A stretch of DNA of 10,876 bases from CAIUSP01 sp040375675 (GCA_040375675.1 JBEIRY010000058.1:1-10876), one strand, 5' to 3'; positions 1 to 6,198 are shown, counted from the stretch's first letter. The notes: generated by a model not told the origin, from the letters alone. Numbers and translations are program-made.

Positions 1-1
1 G

Positions 2-1234
2 AGGCATCGAACCATCGACGGTGCAGAGGCTGCCCGCATGATGCCGGCGCTCGCACCATTGAACCCCCAGTCGGCCTACCTCTTCTACGACTGCCAGACC
101 GACGACTCGCGGCTGGTCATCACCGCCCTGCAGGAGGCCGAACGCTACGGCGCGGTTTTGCTGAACGGTGCAGATGTAGTCGAGGTGCTCGATCAGCGAG
201 GCAAGGCCAGCGGGGTCGTGTTCATCGAGCAGGAGTCGGGAGACCGGGTCGAGGTAAGCGCCGCAAATGTGGTCAACGCAACCGGCGTCTGGGCTGATCA
301 GATCAGGCCGGACGGGATAGAAGACGAGGGCGAGGTGCCGCTGATCTCGCCAAGCCGAGGGACGCACATCACGCTCTCGCTCGACGACCTGCCGGTTGGT
401 GAAGCCGCATGCATCGTCCCCGCCGGAGAGGGCAGACGCATCTTCGCCCTGCCCTGGTACGGGCGGGCGCTGGTGGGTACCACCGACAACGAATACGACG
501 GCGACATCGACTCGGTCTCTCCCAGTCAGTCGGATGTCGAATACCTGCTCGATGCCGTCAACACCTATTTCGAGACCGACATCGCCCCAGAACAGGTAAC
601 CGGCGCGTTCGCTGGGGTCAGGCCGCTCATCTCGTCTGGAGACACCAAGAAGTCGGTAGACATCTCGCGCAAGGCCGAGATGTACGAGACCTCCTCGGGA
701 ATGCTGACTATCACCGGCGGCAAGTACACGACCTGGCGGCGTATGGGCAAACAGGTGGTCGACCGGATAGTCGAGCGCGAAGGTCTCAACGCAGCCTGTA
801 GGACCGCCGAGATACCGCTGGGGTTGCCTGCGCGGCCTGAGGATCTCGAGACCGACCTCGATCTGCCAGATGGAGCGATCGAGCAGCTCGCCTTCCGCTA
901 CGGGCATGGCGCTAGGGAGGTCCTGGACCTCTGCGCCGAGCGACCAGAGCTCGCCCAGCCGATTCTCGAGGGCTTCCCGGATCTTCTCGCCGAGGTGGTG
1001 ATCGCGACTCGCAACGAGCAGGCCCGCAAGGTCTCAGATGTGATCCTGCGCCGGACGCGCCTCGGTCTGCTTGCAGCACGTGATCTCGACTCCGCTGAGT
1101 CGGTCGCAGAAGTGGCGGATCTGATGGGCGAGGAGCTGGGTTGGTCGAAGAAGCGCCGAGCCGAGGAAGCAAACTTCTGGGTCGATGAGGCCCGGCGTGA
1201 AGGCATCAATCCGCTCATCCGGGCGGGAAGGTAG
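2..1234 (+). CDS. glpD: Aerobic glycerol-3-phosphate dehydrogenase, C-terminal part (5' end outside window)
   Basis: This enzyme is an FAD-dependent membrane-peripheral dehydrogenase. It oxidises sn-glycerol-3-phosphate to dihydroxyacetone phosphate and passes electrons to quinone. The frame is open from base 2, so the true start and the N-terminal GxGxxG FAD fold lie upstream. The visible part is about 410 residues of a family usually 500-570 long. Family signatures in order are YLFYDCQTDD (near 77-106), VNATGVWADQI, SRGTHITL, FALPWYG followed by VGTTDNEYDGD, AGVRPLI, and the FAD-contacting GGKYTTWRRMG (near 716-748). The last 110 or so residues form the helical DAO_C domain typical of GlpD. 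The ATG at 38 is an internal Met pair (MMPAL) within conserved sequence, not the start. Transaldolase follows after 14 bases, so the two are probably co-transcribed. Confident of the family; regulation is not visible here. Confidence 0.95.
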   Translation, partial: RHRTIDGAEAARMMPALAPLNPQSAYLFYDCQTDDSRLVITALQEAERYGAVLLNGADVVEVLDQRGKASGVVFIEQESGDRVEVSAANVVNATGVWADQIRPDGIEDEGEVPLISPSRGTHITLSLDDLPVGEAACIVPAGEGRRIFALPWYGRALVGTTDNEYDGDIDSVSPSQSDVEYLLDAVNTYFETDIAPEQVTGAFAGVRPLISSGDTKKSVDISRKAEMYETSSGMLTITGGKYTTWRRMGKQVVDRIVEREGLNAACRTAEIPLGLPARPEDLETDLDLPDGAIEQLAFRYGHGAREVLDLCAERPELAQPILEGFPDLLAEVVIATRNEQARKVSDVILRRTRLGLLAARDLDSAESVAEVADLMGEELGWSKKRRAEEANFWVDEARREGINPLIRAGR

Positions 1235-1248
1235 GGTTCGGCGCTGTA

Positions 1249-1932
1249 ATGAAGCTCTTCATAGACACCGGTGCAACCGCTGAGGTCGAGGAGATCGCTG
1301 CATGGGGCGTTCTCTCCGGCGCGACCACCAACCCTTCGCTGCTTGCAAAGGAAGAGGGAGATCCAGGAGAGATCATCGCGCGGATCTGCGATCTGGTCGG
1401 CGGTCCTACCTCTGCCGAGGTCGTCTCGGAAGATCCAGCCGGAATGATCGCCGAAGGACATGCGTTGAAGGCGATCCACGAAAACATCGTGGTCAAGGTG
1501 CCGTTCTGCAAGGCTGGATTGGAGGCAACCAAGTCGTTGACCGGAGATGGGATACCGGTCAATATGACGCTGGTCTTCTCTCCCAATCAGGCGCTTCTGG
1601 CGGCTGCCTCTGGCGCAACCTATGTCTCTTGCTTCCTCGGCCGACTCGATGACATTTCGATCGATTCGGCGGCGGTGCTCGGCGAGATCGTCGACTGTTT
1701 CCAGGCCGGCGGAGTGGAGTCAGAGATAATCGCCGCCTCGATTCGCAATCCTGAGCACGTCGTGACCTGCGCGCGACTCGGCTGCGAGATAGCGACCATC
1801 CCGCCGAAGATCTTCCACCAGATGCTCGATCACCCGCTCACGACCGCGGGCGCCGAGCAGTTCACCAAGGACTGGGAGTCACGCCCTGAGTTCGGCGAGT
1901 GGCTTCGCGGCTTGGTCGAGAAGAGCAAGTAG
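1249..1932 (+). CDS. tal: Transaldolase / fructose-6-phosphate aldolase-like protein (TalC type)
   Basis: This is a 227-residue class I aldolase of the short transaldolase/FSA family (family length about 215-230), a cytoplasmic TIM barrel. It should transfer a dihydroxyacetone unit between sugar phosphates in the non-oxidative pentose phosphate pathway. Visible motifs are FIDTG at the N-terminus, GATTNPSLL (24-32), the Schiff-base lysine K83 in NIVVKVP, VNMTLVFSPNQALLAAASGA, and the phosphate-binding GRLDDI. The sequence VNxTLxFSxxQ followed by GRLDDI fits true transaldolases better than E. coli FSA, so transaldolase activity is the better guess. Oddities: after K83-V-P the usual L/M-T is F86-C87, and SPF before GRLDD is SCF, giving two cysteines near the active site. 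It starts at ATG 14 bases after glpD, with a weak AAGG/AGGG stretch about 12 bases upstream. Family call is sure; substrate is inferred. Confidence 0.93.
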   Translation: MKLFIDTGATAEVEEIAAWGVLSGATTNPSLLAKEEGDPGEIIARICDLVGGPTSAEVVSEDPAGMIAEGHALKAIHENIVVKVPFCKAGLEATKSLTGDGIPVNMTLVFSPNQALLAAASGATYVSCFLGRLDDISIDSAAVLGEIVDCFQAGGVESEIIAASIRNPEHVVTCARLGCEIATIPPKIFHQMLDHPLTTAGAEQFTKDWESRPEFGEWLRGLVEKSK

Positions 1933-1950
1933 GGCTCATCCTTCCTCGCG

Positions 1951-1965
1951 GCAGCCGTAGGCTGC
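1951..1965 (+). other. Short perfect hairpin downstream of transaldolase
   Basis: GCAGCC (1951-1956) pairs exactly with GGCTGC (1960-1965) around a GTA loop. It lies 19 bases after the tal stop codon. No T-run follows, so it is at best a weak terminator or a 3'-end stabilising hairpin. It may also be chance. Confidence 0.4.
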
Positions 1966-1978
1966 GGGCATCGTTCGC

Positions 1979-2000
1979 CCTTCACTTTGTAGGGTGAAGG
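1979..2000 (+). promoter_or_regulatory. Hairpin enclosing the ribosome-binding site of the Rho-like gene
   Basis: CCTTCAC (1979-1985) is exactly complementary to GTGAAGG (1994-2000). T-G wobbles at 1986/1993 and 1987/1992 can extend the stem to 9 pairs with a TGTA loop. The 3' arm is the only purine-rich Shine-Dalgarno candidate, ending 3 bases before the ATG at 2004. Folding would therefore hide it from the ribosome. Alternative reading: TAGGGT (1990-1995) matches the actinobacterial -10 form TANNNT, 8 bases before the ATG. In that case the transcript would be nearly leaderless and the hairpin would never be made. I see no good -35 for that promoter. Confidence 0.4.
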
Positions 2001-2003
2001 TCC

Positions 2004-2516
2004 ATGCCAGCCCCTGAACAGCGCTCCGGCGCCAGCAAACGACTTCCTCACCTCGCCACCCTGCACGCTCAGGCGCAGGATCTCGGGATCAAGAATTTCC
2101 GTGGCATGCGCAAAGAGGAGCTGGCTGCCGAGATCGAGCGGCGCTCGGCCAAGGGCGGCAAACGGGGTCCTGGTCTCTTTGCGCGGATCTCTGCGCTGTT
2201 CGGTGCCGGCAAGAAGTCGAAGCAGCCGTCTCGCAGCAGGGGGAAGGGCTCGGGCGCAAAGGCTGGACGTGCTGGTGGCAAGGAAGAGGGCTTCGAGGTG
2301 TCGGGAACATTCGACCGGATGCCCAAGGGGTACGGCTTCATTCGGCTCGAGAAGGGATCGAAGAGTGATCAGGACAGCTATATCTCACCCTCTCAGATCC
2401 GCCGCTGCAAGCTTCGCCCTGGCGACGAGGTAAAAGGCCTTGCCCGCGACCCGCGCGACGGTGAGAGACACCGCGCGATGGTTCGCGTGATCGAAGTCAA
2501 CGGCAAGAAGGTCTGA
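2004..2516 (+). CDS. Stand-alone Rho RNA-binding region: Rho_N plus cold-shock-like OB fold, no ATPase
   Basis: A 170-residue basic cytoplasmic protein equivalent to only the N-terminal RNA-binding part of transcription terminator Rho. Residues 13-48 match the helical Rho_N/SAP-like domain (LGIKNFRGMRKEELAAEI). Residues 49-95 are a Lys/Arg/Gly/Ser-rich linker. Residues 96-167 are the Rho OB fold, with GYGFIR (109-114), YISPSQIRR (126-134), LRPGDEVKG and a final IEVNG. Most primary-site RNA contacts are kept (aromatics Y110 and F112, plus R114, Y126, E154), but the position of E. coli Rho Tyr110 is H156. The hexameric ATPase with Walker motifs (full Rho is 420 or more residues) is absent. The stop codon falls right after the OB fold, and a convergent gene begins 3 bases later, so this is a complete small gene rather than a frameshifted rho. 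It probably binds C-rich single-stranded RNA. It could compete with or assist Rho, or act as an RNA chaperone; these roles are inferred. Confidence 0.88.
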   Translation: MPAPEQRSGASKRLPHLATLHAQAQDLGIKNFRGMRKEELAAEIERRSAKGGKRGPGLFARISALFGAGKKSKQPSRSRGKGSGAKAGRAGGKEEGFEVSGTFDRMPKGYGFIRLEKGSKSDQDSYISPSQIRRCKLRPGDEVKGLARDPRDGERHRAMVRVIEVNGKKV

Positions 2517-2519
2517 AAC

Positions 2520-2999
2520 TCAGGCGCTGCGACTGGCGCCGTAAGCGTTCTCGGCCCAGGACGGCTCGGGCGAGAGCTCGATCAAGTCGTTGTCGCGCTC
2601 AGGCTGTACGTATCCGAAGGTCTGCGTGTCCTCGTCGAAGATCACGTCGAGCTCACCTTCCTTGACACGCTGATCCAACCAGGCACCACGGAACACGAGA
2701 CGCCGCAGCCAGTGCACGAGGCTCTTCTGCTGCGGCCCGACGAGCTCCTCCCAGCGCTCATTGACATGCACACCGAGCGGGGATGAGGGTTCGCGGATTT
2801 CACCGTTGACAGCCAGCTCCAGCAGATCCTCCAGCTCCTCGCGATCGAGACCGGGTTCGACGAACCCGAGTTTCACGGCAGCCTGCTCTACGCGCTGCGC
2901 GAAGTCGCGCTCGTTGAAGGCGAAGCGAAGTTCGCCGTACTCGAGGACGTAGTCCGACCCCGAGTCGTAATTTCCTCTGCGTGCTGTGTCGTCTCTCAC
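2520..2999 (-). CDS. Hypothetical acidic protein of unknown function
   Basis: I do not recognise this family. From the GTG at 2999 it is 159 residues, with no cysteine, no signal peptide and no membrane segment. It is rich in Glu/Asp and aromatic residues. A charged start is followed by a short beta-like stretch (VLEYGELRFAF), an acidic helix (REELEDLLELAV), a Trp/Arg-rich segment (SLVHWLRRLVFRGAWLDQRV) and an acidic beta-like tail (ELDVIFDEDTQTFGYVQ). The frame stays open to another GTG at 3116. Those extra 39 residues fall in the structured intergenic DNA and look non-coding. The 2999 start has a GGAG (plus-strand 3011-3014) 11 bases upstream, so I chose it. The gene converges on the Rho-like gene with 3 bases between stops. 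It lies about 170 bases behind the Bax-inhibitor gene on the same strand and may share its transcript. Confidence 0.75.
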   Translation of the reverse strand: MRDDTARRGNYDSGSDYVLEYGELRFAFNERDFAQRVEQAAVKLGFVEPGLDREELEDLLELAVNGEIREPSSPLGVHVNERWEELVGPQQKSLVHWLRRLVFRGAWLDQRVKEGELDVIFDEDTQTFGYVQPERDNDLIELSPEPSWAENAYGASRSA

Positions 3000-3010
3000 T
3001 GTTGGTTTAG

Positions 3011-3088
3011 CTCCGGGTCGCCGGCCAGGATTCTCCCATCCGGCGACCGAGAACCATGTTGCCGAATCCCGGAGACGATTGCCAACAT
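3011..3088 (-). promoter_or_regulatory. Structured leader with a matching Shine-Dalgarno / anti-Shine-Dalgarno pair
   Basis: In the minus-strand transcript, CCCGGAG (plus 3017 to 3011) holds the probable Shine-Dalgarno of the gene starting at 2999. An exact complement, CUCCGGG (plus 3074 to 3068), lies about 50 bases upstream, around the apical loop of a hairpin. That hairpin is formed by ATGTTG/CAACAT (3056-3061 and 3083-3088) with inner AATC/GATT pairs (3065-3068 and 3077-3080). A separate 9-pair stem, GGTCGCCGG/CCGGCGACC (3016-3024 and 3040-3048), overlaps the Shine-Dalgarno block by two bases. The 9-pair stem and the anti-SD pairing therefore exclude each other in part. This arrangement resembles a translational switch. 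It matches no riboswitch class I can name, and GC-rich DNA makes some pairing expected by chance. Confidence 0.4.
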
Positions 3089-3102
3089 TCCGCGATCCCT
3101 GA

Positions 3103-3123
3103 ACGCCGGTTTGCACCCGGCGT
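3103..3123. other. GC-rich perfect hairpin between the two minus-strand genes
   Basis: ACGCCGG (3103-3109) and CCGGCGT (3117-3123) form 7 exact pairs around a 7-base loop, 46 bases beyond the stop of the Bax-inhibitor gene. No T-run follows on either strand. It could end or stabilise the Bax-inhibitor mRNA, or belong to the structured leader of the next gene. Its core CGCCGG...CCGGCG is repeated in the hairpin at 3016-3048. Confidence 0.45.
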
Positions 3124-3168
3124 AACGCCCGTCCCGCGAAACCGGACGAAGGCTGCTAAGGGACCGGC

Positions 3169-3882
3169 TCAGCGCTGCTGGCCAAAGATGCGAAGAAGGA
3201 AGAGGAAGAGGTTGATGAAGTCGAGATAGAGGGAGAGGGCTCCGTAGATCGAGAGGCGCTGCCCGTCTGTTCCGGACACTCCTTGCTCTGAGATCTTCTT
3301 CAACTTCTGCATGTCGTAAGCGGTCAAGCCGGCGAAGATGATCACTCCTGCGTAGGTAGTGATCCAGTAGAGCGTGCTGCTGGCGAAGAAGATGTTCACG
3401 ATCGTCGCCAGGATCAAACCGATAAGTGCGCCGATCAGGATTGGTCCGAGGCGAGTCAGATCGATGTCGGTGAAGTAACCCCAGGCTGCGAGCGAGCCGA
3501 ACATCAAGGCGGTGATGCCGAAGGTCGTGTAGACCGACTCGGTCGTGTAGAGCTGGAAGATCATCGCGAAGGTCACACCGACGGTGGCGGCGTAGAGGAA
3601 GAAGAGGGCTACTCCGAGCGCGGGACTGATCTTCGGGAGGGCAAAGATGAGGACCAGCACCAGCGCGATCTGTGCGATGACCACGCCGATCACCAGGGTG
3701 CCGTTGGTATTGATCTCTTGCATCAGCGACTCGTTCGAGCCGATTACGGAAGAAACGACCCCTGTGATGATCAGGCCGGTGAACATCCAGGCGAACACGC
3801 GCCGGAGGAAGTTCGAGTCGGTTGCGACGGCTGCTGCCGGCGCGTCGGTCAACCCTTGTCCTTGTCCCATTCCGCTTTCCAT
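3169..3882 (-). CDS. Bax inhibitor-1 family membrane protein (TMBIM/YetJ-like)
   Basis: A 237-residue integral inner-membrane protein with about seven hydrophobic helices, the first near residues 30-48 and the last near 216-233. The family includes B. subtilis YetJ, a pH-sensitive calcium leak channel, and E. coli YbhL/YccA; its physiological role in bacteria is poorly known. Signatures at the C-terminus are GLTAYDMQKLKKI (185-197) and LYLDFINLFLFLLRIFG (218-234). D190 and D221 match the two aspartates of the YetJ pH-sensing pair. The reading frame extends upstream to 4125, but that part overlaps the divergent dehydrogenase gene and is not protein-like. Two starts are plausible: ATG at 3882, used here, and ATG at 3870 (233 residues), which has a better ribosome-binding site (GGAAAG/GCGGA). 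Substrate and ion specificity are not readable from sequence. Confidence 0.92.
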   Translation of the reverse strand: MESGMGQGQGLTDAPAAAVATDSNFLRRVFAWMFTGLIITGVVSSVIGSNESLMQEINTNGTLVIGVVIAQIALVLVLIFALPKISPALGVALFFLYAATVGVTFAMIFQLYTTESVYTTFGITALMFGSLAAWGYFTDIDLTRLGPILIGALIGLILATIVNIFFASSTLYWITTYAGVIIFAGLTAYDMQKLKKISEQGVSGTDGQRLSIYGALSLYLDFINLFLFLLRIFGQQR

Positions 3883-3892
3883 CCGAAGCTGA

Positions 3893-3921
3893 ATCGTAGA
3901 CGAGCAGACGGTTGGCCTCAG
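3893..3921 (-). promoter_or_regulatory. Probable promoter of the Bax inhibitor-1 gene
   Basis: Read on the minus strand, CTGAGG (plus 3921-3916) and TACGAT (plus 3898-3893) are separated by 17 bases and fit a sigma-70-type -35/-10 pair. Transcription would begin near 3886, only a few bases before the ATG at 3882. This would favour either a nearly leaderless start at 3882 or the ATG at 3870 with its own ribosome-binding site. Confidence 0.4.
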
Positions 3922-3972
3922 GCACGGGTAGGCTGCCCAAACCAAACCGAGGCTGTCGAGAGGAGAGTTGCC

Positions 3973-4833
3973 GTGGGCGATTTCGAGGGACGAAGGGTTT
4001 TCATGTCGGGGGGCAGTCGAGGTATCGGGCTGGCTATCGCCAAGAAGTTGGCCGAGGGCGGCGCCAGCGTGGCGATCGTCGCCAAGACCGACGAACCCGA
4101 CCCCCGTCTGCCCGGCACGATCCACACCGCTGCCGAGGAGATAGAGGCGGCTGGCGGCAAGGCTCTGCCGATCGTCGGAGACATCCGCGACGAGTCGGCT
4201 GTGGCCTCAGCGGTCGAGAAGACAGTGGCTGAGTTCGGCGGCATCGATATCTGCGTAAACAACGCCTCTGCGATCAACCTCGCGCCCATGGGCGAGCTGC
4301 CGCTGAAGCGGTTCGACCTGATGCTGAGCATCAACGTCAGGGGCACCTTTGCGGTCACTCAGGCCTGTCTGCCTCACCTGAGGGAGTCGGACCACGCTCA
4401 CGTGCTTTCGCTCAGCCCTCCGATAGATCCGGATCCCAAATGGCTCGAGATGCACGCCCCTTACACGCTGACCAAGTACGGCATGTCGATGCTGACGCTG
4501 GGTGTGGCAGCAAGTGAGCGGGCCAACGGTGTGGCAGCAAACTGCCTCTGGCCGCGAACGATCATCGCAACCGCTGCCGTTCAGAACCTGCTCGGCGGCG
4601 ACGAGGCCATGACCAAGTCGCGAACCCCCGAGATCCTCGCCGACGCAGCAGCGGTAGTTCTCGCCAGAGATCCGGCTGAATGCACCGGCAACACCTTCGT
4701 CGACGACGAGGTCTTGGCTGAGGCAGGAGTTACCGATCTCTCTGGCTATCGCGGTGCGGCCGGAGGCGATCTGCTGCTGGATGTATTCCTCGACGGCTGG
4801 GGGGATTTCGGACCAGATGGTCCTCCGGCCTGA
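3973..4833 (+). CDS. HSDL2-like short-chain dehydrogenase/reductase
   Basis: A 286-residue NAD(P)-dependent Rossmann-fold oxidoreductase of the classical SDR superfamily, probably cytoplasmic. Visible elements are the cofactor glycine motif GGSRGIG (13-19), acidic D70 after the fourth strand, NNAS (96-99), active-site N121, the serine of LSLSPP (S148), and catalytic Y164 and K168 in YTLTK. The stretch from the serine to NCLWPRTIIATAA closely resembles eukaryotic HSDL2 and its bacterial relatives, not FabG. Those proteins are linked to lipid or fatty acyl metabolism, but the substrate is unknown. GTG at 3973 is chosen because GAGAGGAG lies 5-12 bases before it and the Rossmann fold begins at once. 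The longer frame from 3718 runs back into the divergent gene. A possible -10 (TAGGCT, 3929-3934) lies upstream. The 30-residue tail after the SDR fold is Gly/Asp-rich. Confidence 0.92.
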   Translation: MGDFEGRRVFMSGGSRGIGLAIAKKLAEGGASVAIVAKTDEPDPRLPGTIHTAAEEIEAAGGKALPIVGDIRDESAVASAVEKTVAEFGGIDICVNNASAINLAPMGELPLKRFDLMLSINVRGTFAVTQACLPHLRESDHAHVLSLSPPIDPDPKWLEMHAPYTLTKYGMSMLTLGVAASERANGVAANCLWPRTIIATAAVQNLLGGDEAMTKSRTPEILADAAAVVLARDPAECTGNTFVDDEVLAEAGVTDLSGYRGAAGGDLLLDVFLDGWGDFGPDGPPA

Positions 4834-4936
4834 TCGGGAGGAGGGATCGTTTGTTGATACGGTCAGCGCACTGAAAACGCTTCAAACCAACTGCAACAGG
4901 CGTCAATGCAGGCGCCAAGAGAGGAATCGAACTCAG

Positions 4937-6118
4937 ATGAAGAAGTCACACAAGTCCGTAATCGCAGTCGCCCTGGCGGCTGCACTTTCCGTAGGAGTCG
5001 CAGCCTGTGGCTCGAGCGACTCGTCGAGCGGTGATGGAGATACCTGGAGGATCGGGCTCGAAGCTCCGCTCTCCGGAGACACAGCCAACCTCGGCAAGGG
5101 CATGCTCCACGGAGCGGAGCTCGCCGCGGATGAGATCAACGCCGACGGCGGCGTACTCGGCAAGCAGATCGAGATCGTCGAGATCGATGACGCCGGAGAT
5201 CCCAAGACCGGTGTGACTGCGGCCAACGCGGCGATCGCAGACGGACTTGATGGAGTGGTCGGTCCCTACAACTCGAGCGTCGGCCTCGAGACGCTTCCTC
5301 TGTACACGGATGCGAAGGTCATGCCGATCAGACTGACGACGGATACAGGTACCGAGGGCTACGGGATCACCCTGCAGCCGATGAGCACCCAGATCGCTCC
5401 GGTAATCGCAAAAGCTCTGACCGATTTCTACGGAGCCAAGTCGGTCGGGATCCTCTACGACTCGACCGAGGCGTACACCAAGGAGACGTCTGCCAAGGTC
5501 AAGCAGGAGCTAGAGGCCGCCGGGGTGACCGTCACCGACTACGTTCCGATCAAGCCGGGGCAGTCTGATTACACCGATGTCCTCAAGCCAATCGAGGCGA
5601 AGAACCCTGATGTGATCTACCCGGTCGTCTACTACCCCGAGGCAGCGACCATGGCCAAGAACTTCAAGGCCATCGACGCTGGCGACACTGATCCCGAGGA
5701 GTGCCTGTTCGACTACTCGACCTACGACGAAGGCTACGTCGACGATGCTGGCGTGGATGCCGCTCAAACCTGCGACGTCGCCGGTGTTCCCGCTCCTTCG
5801 GACTTCGGCGGCTCCAGCACGTACGTCTCGAAGTTCCAGGATCAGTTCGGCGAGTCGCCGAACGTCTGGTCTCCCTACACCTATGACTCGCTGAATATCC
5901 TGGTCGATGCCGCCAAGCAGGTCGGCAGCTTCGATTACGGCCAGTTGAGTGACTATCTCGGCACCGTCTCAGGCTGGAAGGGATGGACCGGAACGGTGAA
6001 CATCGAAGCCAAGACCGGCAATCGGGAGCCTGCGACCGTGGTGATCACTCAGGTCACCTCTGACGGCAACTTCGAGACCAGTCCGGCCTGGGCGAAGGCG
6101 GTCGGCGCTCCTTACTAG
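4937..6118 (+). CDS. Branched-chain amino acid-type ABC transporter substrate-binding lipoprotein (LivJ-like)
   Basis: A 393-residue extracytoplasmic solute receptor of the Peripla_BP_6 (type I fold) family. It has a Lys-rich signal peptide (MKKSHK), a hydrophobic stretch, and a lipobox VAAC with lipidated C24. A Ser/Gly/Asp-rich tether follows, so it is anchored to the outer face of the membrane. Typical LivJ features are RIGLEAPLSGD near the mature N-terminus, HGAELAADEINADGG, VVGPYNSSV, and SDYTDVLKPI in the second lobe. C256 and C279 may form a disulfide. Ligand is probably an amino acid or related small molecule, but this cannot be read from sequence. The ATG at 4937 is preceded by GAGAGGA and opens the signal peptide, so the longer frame from 4754 is rejected. 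No LivHMGF permease or ATPase genes are adjacent. A strong terminator follows, so it appears to be an orphan receptor, either on its own or behind the dehydrogenase 103 bases upstream. Confidence 0.93.
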   Translation: MKKSHKSVIAVALAAALSVGVAACGSSDSSSGDGDTWRIGLEAPLSGDTANLGKGMLHGAELAADEINADGGVLGKQIEIVEIDDAGDPKTGVTAANAAIADGLDGVVGPYNSSVGLETLPLYTDAKVMPIRLTTDTGTEGYGITLQPMSTQIAPVIAKALTDFYGAKSVGILYDSTEAYTKETSAKVKQELEAAGVTVTDYVPIKPGQSDYTDVLKPIEAKNPDVIYPVVYYPEAATMAKNFKAIDAGDTDPEECLFDYSTYDEGYVDDAGVDAAQTCDVAGVPAPSDFGGSSTYVSKFQDQFGESPNVWSPYTYDSLNILVDAAKQVGSFDYGQLSDYLGTVSGWKGWTGTVNIEAKTGNREPATVVITQVTSDGNFETSPAWAKAVGAPY

Positions 6119-6160
6119 GAGTCGAGTAGAGAGCCTCTGAAGAGGGGCGAGTTTCAGGGG

Positions 6161-6198
6161 CGGGCCCCTCCTGTGTGGAGTGGGCCCGTCTTCTTTTT
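6161..6198 (+). terminator. Intrinsic (Rho-independent) terminator after the substrate-binding protein
   Basis: CGGGCCC-CTCC (6161-6171) pairs with GGAG-T-GGGCCCG (6177-6188). This gives 11 pairs with a single bulged T at 6181 around a TGTGT loop, followed directly by the T-rich tail TCTTCTTTTT (6189-6198). It is the clearest intrinsic terminator in the window and separates the receptor gene from the DUF192 cluster. Confidence 0.9.

Noticed and set aside
898..1479. Minus-strand open frame of 193 codons across the glpD/tal junction
   Set aside because: It spans the ends of two well-supported + strand genes, is Ser/Arg-rich, and has no recognisable motif or ribosome-binding site.
2517..3116. 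Possible remnant of a Rho ATPase domain after the Rho-like gene (frameshift hypothesis)
   Set aside because: No Walker A or other Rho motor motif is readable downstream on the + strand. The region encodes a convergent gene, and the stop falls at the domain edge.
3000..3116. N-terminal extension of the hypothetical protein from GTG 3116
   Set aside because: The 39 added residues come from DNA dominated by inverted repeats, and GTG 3116 lies in a hairpin loop. GTG 2999 has a GGAG upstream.
2996..3940. Long minus-strand open frame of 314 codons over the Bax-inhibitor gene
   Set aside because: It is a shifted frame of the real membrane protein. Its translation is Arg/His/Leu-rich with no domain, while the other frame has a clear Bax inhibitor-1 signature.
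3718..3972. Upstream extension of the short-chain dehydrogenase
   Set aside because: These 85 codons overlap the start and promoter of the divergent membrane-protein gene and are not protein-like. GTG 3973 has a good ribosome-binding site and starts right at the Rossmann fold.
4754..4936. Upstream extension of the substrate-binding protein
   Set aside because: It would bury the lipoprotein signal peptide about 60 residues inside the protein. The ATG at 4937 opens a normal signal sequence.
4851..4936. Promoter-like TTGATA and TACGGT in the gap before the receptor gene
   Set aside because: No matching partner box is found at 16-18 bases for either, so I could not support a promoter call there.
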